Below the pieces are notes generated by a model. The model ran no database searches. It was not told where the DNA came from and was given only the letters and a program-made list of their open reading frames with translations. Of a DNA stretch of 64,000 nt, positions 26,001 to 35,000 are shown piece after piece. Position numbers and translations under genes: made by a program. The stretch comes from Actinernus sp. WN-2022 (lineage: Eukaryota > Cnidaria > Anthozoa > Actiniaria > Actinernidae), in the NCBI GenBank assembly GCA_030867875.1, contig JAOWCC010000936.1:79083032-79147031 (forward strand), read 5' to 3'. How positions within the stretch are numbered: position 1 is the stretch's first letter; every line of letters starts with the position of its first letter.

Positions 26001-29000
26001 GAACTACTAGATCATTATCCAGTAATGTAGTTAAGTTTGTAACTTGAAAATGTAAAACCTCAACTTACCAGAAATCCTTCTTTATTAGAACGAGTAGAAT
26101 TTGGAACATTCTTGCTGACGAACTCAACCTAAACATGGACAGCCTTCCTTCATTTAAGTCTATTATGCTTAAAGTGCCTATCACCCTTTTGCAATTTCGA
26201 TAGCTTATGAACCTCCGAAAAGTTTTGAGTACTTCTGTGAAGAAAGTTTTGGTTTAAAGTGAATACTTTATGTTCTACGCTTGTTTGAAATCGTGTAAAT
26301 GTGACCTTTCCTGACCCATGACCGCGTAAGTAAAAGCCTGGGTCGAAACCTGGGTAGACGTCATGTTGACGTCATATAATTAATTCGGCTTTGCAATCAT
26401 TTGAAGAAATACTTAACATGTTGACTAAAATGACTTTTTTCTTGACTAACAACTCAAAAACTGTGTATATTTTCTATGCATCGATGTTGTTGTGATAAAA
26501 AGGCGCCATGGAGAATAATGCATTAATGAGATGACGTCTACCCAGGTTTCAACCCAGGCTTTTACTTACGCGGTCATGGGTCAGGAAAGGTCACATTTAC
26601 ACGATTTCAAACAAGCGTAGAACATAAAGTATTCACTTTAAACCAAAACTTTCTTCACAGAAGTACTCAAAACTGTTCGGAGGTTCATAATCTATCAAAA
26701 TTGCAAAAGGGTGATAGGCACTTTAAGTATTATTTTTCATCTCTCGCATCCTGTTATGATTGTGAAAACCCACGCACGTTTAGAACCATTTGTCCGAAGT
26801 GTAATTCTTCCCGCAGTCTAACTCGTCCAGTTTCTTTCTGTATGTAATTGATGCATCATACTTCATCTTATCATCATATTTGTATTCAGGTTTTATGGTC
26901 CCGCATTAATTGGCCATTCGCTGTTGCGGTTCTCCTGCCAAACCCAGTGTATTTTTTTGTTCATGTCTATGCTTTTCGCTTATATTTCATTGTATGTATT
27001 GCTGTTGGCGAGGCTAATAAAATAAAATAAAATAGAAAATGGAGGCTGACAGAAGGCTGCATTGTCTGTATTTTTCACTTTTGAATCTTTAAAGAATATA
27101 GACCAACCATCATGCTTTGCGAGCTATGGCCGCCATTTTCTCACAGTTGAAAAGTCAGTTTTGCATGAGTTTTCTTCCAATCTTTTTAAAATCATTACAG
27201 TCCTGTTGTTTTGTGTTATATTTTCAATTTGAATCCGTTTTTGGAAGGTTTCTTTTGTAGTTTTCCTGTTAGTTTGATAGTTTCACGAAACGGAAATAAA
27301 CAAAACAAAACTAAACTAAAAGCCATTAAGCATCATGGTTGGGTCATATTCTATGGCGCTTGATGTGTGTCAAAATACACTTATATAACTTCGAAGATAA
27401 CTCTCTCGTTTTGAGTACCACGTTTGGTATTTTGATACCGTGGAACTCTCATTTTGACTATCAGCAGTTCACATTTTGAAATAAATAGCTCATTTTGACT
27501 AGGGCCATTTTGAGATAACTCTCTCATCTTGAGGTTTGCGCAGCTCCCATGATTTGATTTGAGACATTCGGATCAGAGCCTGATCAGAGCCTGATCAGAG
27601 CCTGATCAGAGCCTGATCACAGGAGTTCAAACTATAGGACTCAAGGTACATGTACGATTTTACGTCCTATCCGAGAAGACGTGAAGGTCTGCTTCTGCGA
27701 TAAATGATCCATTTTGACAACCTGATGAAACGTTTCAGTTTGAGGTAATCCCAAGATGCCACACGATTTTTAATATTCTTTAATAAAACATTGGACATGA
27801 TGAAAGATGTCAATATTTTGAGTACAGTCGAAGCTCTCTGTGCGGACACTCTCGTAAGCGGACAGTTCCAGTTACGGACACCTTTCCAAAACCCCGTCTG
27901 AACTCTCCGGCTGTCAAACTCTGTATTACCACATTCCCGTAAGCGGACAGTTCCAGTTACGGACACCTTTCCAAAACCCCGTTGAACTCTCCGGCAGTCA
28001 AACTCTGTATTTACACATTCCCGTAAGCGGACAGTTCCAGTTACGGACACCTTTCCAAAACCCCGTTGAACTCTCCGGCTGTCAAACTCTGTATTTACAC
28101 ATTCCCGTAAGCGGACAGTTCCAGTTACGGACACCTTTCCAAAACCCCGTTGAACTCTCCGGCAGTCAAACTCTGTATTACCACATTCCCGTAAGCGGAC
28201 AGTTCCAGTTACGGACACCTTTCCAAAACCCCGTTTGAACTCTCCGGCTGTCAAACTCTGTATTACCACATTCCCGTAAGCGGACAGTTCCAGTTACGGA
28301 CACCTTTCCAAAACCCCGTCTGAACTCTCCGGCTGTCAAACTCTGTATTACCACATTCCCGTAAGCGGACAGTTCCAGTTACGGACACCTTTCCAAAACC
28401 CCGTTGAACTCTCCGGCAGTCAAACTCTGTATTACCACATTCCCGTAAGCGGACAGTTCCAGTTACGGACACCTTTCCAACACCCCGTTTGAACTCTCCT
28501 GCTGTCAAACTCTGTATTTACACATTCCCGTAAGCGGACAGTTCCAGTTACGGACACCTTTCCCAAACCCCGTTTGAACTCTCCGGCTGTCAAACTCTGT
28601 ATTGCCACATTCCCGTAAGCGGACAGTTCCAGTTACGGACACCTTTCCAAAACCCCGTCTGAACTCTCCGGCTGTCAAACTCTGTATTACCACATTCCCG
28701 TAAGCGGACAGTTCCAGTTACGGACACTTTTTCTGATTCCCGAGGGTGTCAGTTTACGGGAGCTTCGACTGTAGTCGTTAAATAAATTGAACCATACAAA
28801 AATATGTCCACCTTCTGAGACCTACTGCGGTGAGATGTAAGATTTATTTCAATATATTATTATTCTATATAGTCTGTTTTTACCAGTACATAATTTTCAA
28901 ATGTTCCTTTCCCATTGTAGATTGCAAAAGAAGAAGAGGAATTAGAACAATTAAAAAAGATACAGAATTTAGAGTCAGAAGATGGGGCTGCCAGCTTTAA

Positions 29001-32000
29001 AGTAAGTTATAAACAGAGTTAATTAATAAACTGGAATAGATGAACAGAAGACTCTTGACACATCTTTTGATCTTACAACTATTATGTTTTGTTTTCAGAC
29101 CGCACTGGCAGATGGTGGTTTCCAGTCTTCTGAGGTAAGGATACATGAAATCCGTGGGATTCCTGTGGTAGTAACCACGCCTCAGTATGCTAGATAATTT
29201 CTGTTCTCTAGTACATTTTCTTTATCTTTGTGGAGTGGCATCTGAAACTACCTAAATCACCAAAAAGGCAAGCTGGATCGTTTCCTTGCATTTCACACCA
29301 GGATGGACTGCATCCGCAATTCTGAAAAGTTACTTGTATCCTTGCACCAGGCTCGTTATTTTTGTACTGTAATGTTTGTTCACTGTGCATGTGTATCCGA
29401 CCGAAAGTCTAAAGGATTTTGTTCCTTTTTGCCCTAAGGCACTTCAAGCTGCAATCAAGAATCTCACCACGTCAATGAACAGGAGAAAGGAAAAACTGGC
29501 TGCGATGCAAACGGCAGCAGAGCTGGATGCTGCAGTAAGTGTTAAATATCTTTTTTGGAACATACAGTACTCGAAAATGGAGCGCAGAGAGAAGAACTAT
29601 GAAAAACAATTAGCAGGTGCAATCTGTGTTGAATTAGATGCTCAACAGAAGCGAGAATCAAGCGATGTTGTGGTACTGCTAAGGTGTACAATCTGGTCAA
29701 TAATTGTTGGTCGATCTGTAGTTTGTAAGTGGTCGGTAAATCATTGTTGGGAAGTCGTCGCTATATGGTCAGTAAGTAGCCTTTTCTTCACTGGATCTAA
29801 TCAAATCAAAATACTTATTAAATTTTCTCTAGGCTCAAAATCCAGGAGATGGCTTGTACATAGGAATAGACAGCACATCAACCGAGAAGTCATCGCCTGT
29901 GCAAACAGACAGCAAGAAAAGGCAGCGAAGCCCGCGAGGCTCTGTAGATGATGCAAAGCGGACAAAGGAGGAGAAGAAACAGGAAATACAAAAAGCACAG
30001 AGTGGGGGACAGCAGGAAGAAGCCTTCTACCAATGGATGTCAGGTCTGCACAAGAGAAGAGGGGTAAGTTACACAAATAAGTGCCGTCCAGGGAAACCAA
30101 CACAGCGTTTGCTAATTTCATTGGCTTCCTATGAAAAAAGTTGTCCTAATTACAATACTTAATTCAACCTAAAAGCAGCATTTAAGAGGTGCGGTTAAAG
30201 TGCAACTAACCCCTTTTACAATTTTTATACATATGAATCTTTGAAAGGTTTTGAGTACTTCTGCGAAGAAATTTTTGGCTTACAGAGAATACTCTATGTT
30301 CTAGGCTTGTTTGAAATGGTGACAATTTGACCTTTCCTGACCCATGACCGCGCAAGAAAAAGCCTGGGTCGATTCTTGATCTTACGTCACCTCATAATGA
30401 AGATCCAAAATAAGCCGCACAAAAAAAGAAAGGATTATGACCTATCGGAAGGCTTTCTCTCAAGATAAATTACCACTTACGAGAAGAAATAATTATATCG
30501 TTGACAGAATAAGCTATCTTTTCCCTGATCCAGAGGTTTTCTAAATAGTTACGGAATGACTTACGTAGATCGGATTTCGTATGAGTGGAAGTAAAACACG
30601 GCATGTATGTAGCCTTACCGTAACCGTACTGTAACTTACTGTACCGTAACTCTGTAATGTGATTGGATCAGAAAGACAAAAACAATGGGAAACCATTTCA
30701 ACGTCACGGCATGTCGTACAGTAACCGTGCCTCTCATACGAAGTCTGCTCTAATCCCAGTCTTGCCGTAACAAGTTGGAAAACCTCTGGGACCAGAGTAC
30801 GGTGTTCTTAGATAGTTTCGCTCAATGTGTAGTCAGTAAGTTCCGCTCTGTTTTGAGTTTCCATTTACTAGTTGCTATTTACTGACTGATTGAAGGGTTT
30901 ATCTTCTAGGAAATTTTTGAAGCTCGTCAGCAGCGGCGGCAGCGAAGAGAGGAGCTGGCAACAAGACGAAGCCACGCATCCATGCAACGAATGAGAATAT
31001 TATCCCGACTTGCGTACGACCCAAATGGTACGTATAGACCGGAACCACATTCTGACCGGAATCATACTCAGAATCGGAACCATCATGAATGGCCGAAACT
31101 AAGTTTGATTCAGAATTCAAAGATCCTATAATACTAGGATAGTATTAGACAAGACCAATCAGTGCAACCTGCATAACGACCCTTTTTTCTTTTTGAGCTT
31201 TTGAGTTGAGCATGTTCTCGCTTTCATGTTTGTCCCAATCCCCCGCGCTCAACTGGGACCGGGATAAACTGAGACCGCCGGAAAAAGAAGAGGGCCGCTT
31301 CGCAGGCTAAATTATCTGAGGTAACGACTCGAAAGAAAACGATAAATTATATAAAGAAAACAGATAAAAACACAAAAATAACTGGTAGAGTCAGTGCAAA
31401 AGGTTTAAAAGAAAAAAGATAACGGAAAATGAAAACAAGAAAAGAAAATATCGCTAGCTACTGGCCAAGGTTTCGATCCAGGCCGCCTGCAATCTCGTTC
31501 CCAGAGCCCGCGCGTTTTTCGGCCAGCGGTGACCAAACGCTGGCCAGAAGATCGCGGGCTCTGGGAACGAGATTGGGCCGCCTGTTTTCAACAGTGCGCG
31601 CGCAGGTGTAGCACTTTTTCAGGAAACCGGAAGTGAGCCAATCGTTGCTGGCTTCCTATACACATGATGCTCCGCTCTAGTTGTATGTGTATGTTGTATG
31701 TGGTTATTGTGTAGTTTAGTACAGGAAGACTTGTAGTATTTTGTGATTCTGATTTTGATACTTTTTGGTCGGTTCAGTTCGTGATGACGGTACAACACGA
31801 CAAACACACAAGAAGTCTAAAGAGGATACATTCGGACAAAACGACGAGGACTGGATGGTGTACAGGGCAATTGTAAGTAGGCTGGGACTTTAACGAGGAA
31901 CACACCTTAAAGCCTGGTTCACACGAGCGACATATGCACAAGCAACATACGCAGACGCAGTGTGGTATTTATCATTACTCACAGGTGTGAGATAAGAACA

Positions 32001-35000
32001 AATACCGCTAATGATCAATACATTACTAAGTTACTTGTGATTATATAGCCTACTATGCAGACGTATTTTTTCACTCATAACTGTTTCAGAAGCAGGCTAG
32101 TGATTGGGCTTATGTCGCTAGTGTGAGATAAGAACAAGCGCCGCTAATGATCAATAGACTGAGTCTGTGAGTGTTGCTTGGGCTTATGTCGCTAGTGTGC
32201 CGCAATTTTTTTTAAATCAGTCCATACTTTATTATTAATATATCAATATTTTTTAACAAGTAACTTGTCAAACCCGCAGTTAAAAAACTATTCGAGACGG
32301 TACAAATCAGTAATGTTACATAGGTAGATGCTCTCTGCTTTATAGTAAGAGAAGATATCAGTAAGTACGGTTACATGAATATAGGACTAGTGTCGGAGAG
32401 TAAAAGTAGTAACAGGAATTTTACATATCATAATAAAAAATAAGGAAAGAAATATATCATAATCTATTTTTTAAGTTGCTTTAATATTCTGGGACTTCAA
32501 GATCGGCTGGTGAAATGTAATACAATTCTCCTCCAGGTATCATCATTTTGCAAAATGTTCAGAAGTCTCTCTTTGATTTCAGTTTAGTTTAAATTGAGAT
32601 TTCTCGAGAGATTTCTCGAGTGATTTCACATTACTGAGTCAAAGCTAGAACGCTGAGTTGTTAACTTAACTGATCTGAAAGAACTCAGTCGTTTTAAAAA
32701 TGTTTGTTTCCATTCCACCAGAACAAAGACGCAGGGGAATCTGACAGTGAAAAGGAGCAGGAGGAATTAAATGAACTGGAAAACCTGCTCAAGAAACATG
32801 ATCCAGAGTTTGCGAGGTGTGCAACCTTATATTGTATTTCATTATACAAATAATCCACCAATCAGATGTGTGCATTGGGGTCACGTGCCAGCTCAATGTA
32901 TTGCCATGTAGGACAGCTACCTATTGGACTGCAGCCTCCTATTGGATAGTTCACACGAGCTGTTCACGTTATTGTGTTAATTGATTGGATATTTATTTGT
33001 TCGGCATAATAAAACATGATTCATCCTCGCCCAATATGGAAAATATTGAAGTCTCGACTTTAATATTTACCCATACTGGGCTCGGCTGAATCCAACAGGT
33101 TTACAGTATTTGATCAACTGTGCAAATATTTGACTGAGTAGATATTGTAGATACACATTTATCTACTACCATTTTTCTTCGTAAATTTCAACTTTCCAAG
33201 TCTGTAATTTCTAAGGAAAACTCTACCTTCTCTTAAAGTGCCATATTCGTAGTTGTTTTTCGTTGAGTGTTTTAAACTAGCCTTACAAACTCCCATTCGT
33301 GCCAACCATTGCTAGTCACGGGTATAAGCCACATGTGTATGTATGTCACGTGGTATTCCTTGAAGTAAAACTTACAGCGCACTGTGAAGTATGCAAAGGA
33401 AGTAATGTCACAGGTCGTCACGCCGCTCTAATGCGAAAAGTAACGCAACAGGTCGTCACGCCGCTATAATGCGGAAAGTAACGCAACAAGTCGTCACGCC
33501 GCTATAATGCGGAAAGAAAACTATCTGGAAACGAGTCTACGTACTTCCCCTACTACTGTTAATTTAGATTTGTAATGATGATCTGTAACTATGGATGTTT
33601 TTAGGTCTGAGGATGGCAAAGGGGCGACAGTAAACTGGGCTGAATATTACCAACTACATCTTGGAGTTGAGAGGATAAGGTAAGATTGGCCGTTTTCGCA
33701 CAAGAGACTTATTGCGTCTGGCGTTAGTGGCTTCTGGAGCTGGGGGGGGGGGGGGGGGGGGGGGCATGTGTATGAAACTGAAATAGGTTGGTATGTGCGG
33801 ACCAGACCGGACCTGGTTTTACGAGAAATAATACCTCCCAAACCCGGTATCACAGCGATTTCGCCCCCCCCAGTGAATTCGTCCCCCCGGGGCGAAATCG
33901 CTAGTGAATTCGTCCCCCCGGGGCGAGATCGCTAGTGAATTCGCCCTCCCCGGGGCGAGATCACTAGTGAATTCGCCCCCCTTCAGTGAATTCGCCCCCC
34001 CTAGGGGGGGCGAAATCGCTAGTGAATTGTAGTCGTAATTCTTATTGAAATCGCCCCGCCTCAGAAATAGAGGCAGTACATGTCAACGCACTGAATAAAA
34101 AGTTTTTTTTTTATAAAGCTAAAGTTTAAAAAAAAAATTAAGTGTAAGACCTCTTTAGCTACTATTACTACTACTGACTACAAAAATACGCGAGTCGGTA
34201 ACACTCCTTTTCTTCGGAAAGTCATTTCAAATTCTTTCCGAATTTGAGTTAATTACACTGCTAGAAAATTGCAAAACTTACAGCCGTTTTATCTTCTCAT
34301 TAGTTAATAAGCTGTTTATCCAGAAAGGTTTTCCTAGTTAGAACTGATCTAATTACCGAATTGACAAGCGCCGTTAGCTCAATTGAAATAGAACAAAGCA
34401 CGCGAGTCGGTAACACTCCTTTATTCGGCAAAGTTCTTTCAAAATAGATGGATCGACGCGAGCATTACGGGTTATAAAAACTTACATACCACGATAATTA
34501 CGTCAACTTCATTATGGTTTTCATGCATGTAAAAATCATCAGGCTATTTGGCAGTTGTTTCCAAATACGAGTCCACTCGCTGCAAGCAAAGGTAAGTTTT
34601 AAAACTTCCCGCCGTTTTAGATCTTAATTAGTTCATTAGCTTGTTTATTCAGGAAGTTTTCACGCGAGACGGTAACACTTGAACATTCGGCAAAGTCTTT
34701 TCAAAGTAGGCGGATAAACGGGTTATCAAAACCTTTAAGTATCCACAATAATTACATTATCTACATGTTGGCTTCAGGCAAGAAATACTAACAACTAATC
34801 ATTCGAAGCTTGACGAAGATCGTATGTTGCACTGCTCGCGCGAATGAAAATTGCAGTGTTTAGCGTAGCTACCAACACGAATTTTGTCTAAGAAAAGTGA
34901 AGCGTGGATTTTAAAATAAAATTGAATTGCATGCCTTTATACACATTACTGATAGTTTTTTGTATTACTATTCTCCACGTCCAAACATTACAGTAATAAA

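Noticed and set aside
27667..28693. Minus-strand frames with a repeated 28-residue motif ([14 protein letters not shown])
   Set aside because: They are the 84/85-bp minisatellite read through; the frame breaks wherever a unit is 85 bp.
27823..28773. CRISPR-like regular repeats
   Set aside because: The units are contiguous 84/85-bp tandem copies with no unique spacers, inside a eukaryotic transposon; the 32-bp and 49-bp arrays are also plain tandem repeats.
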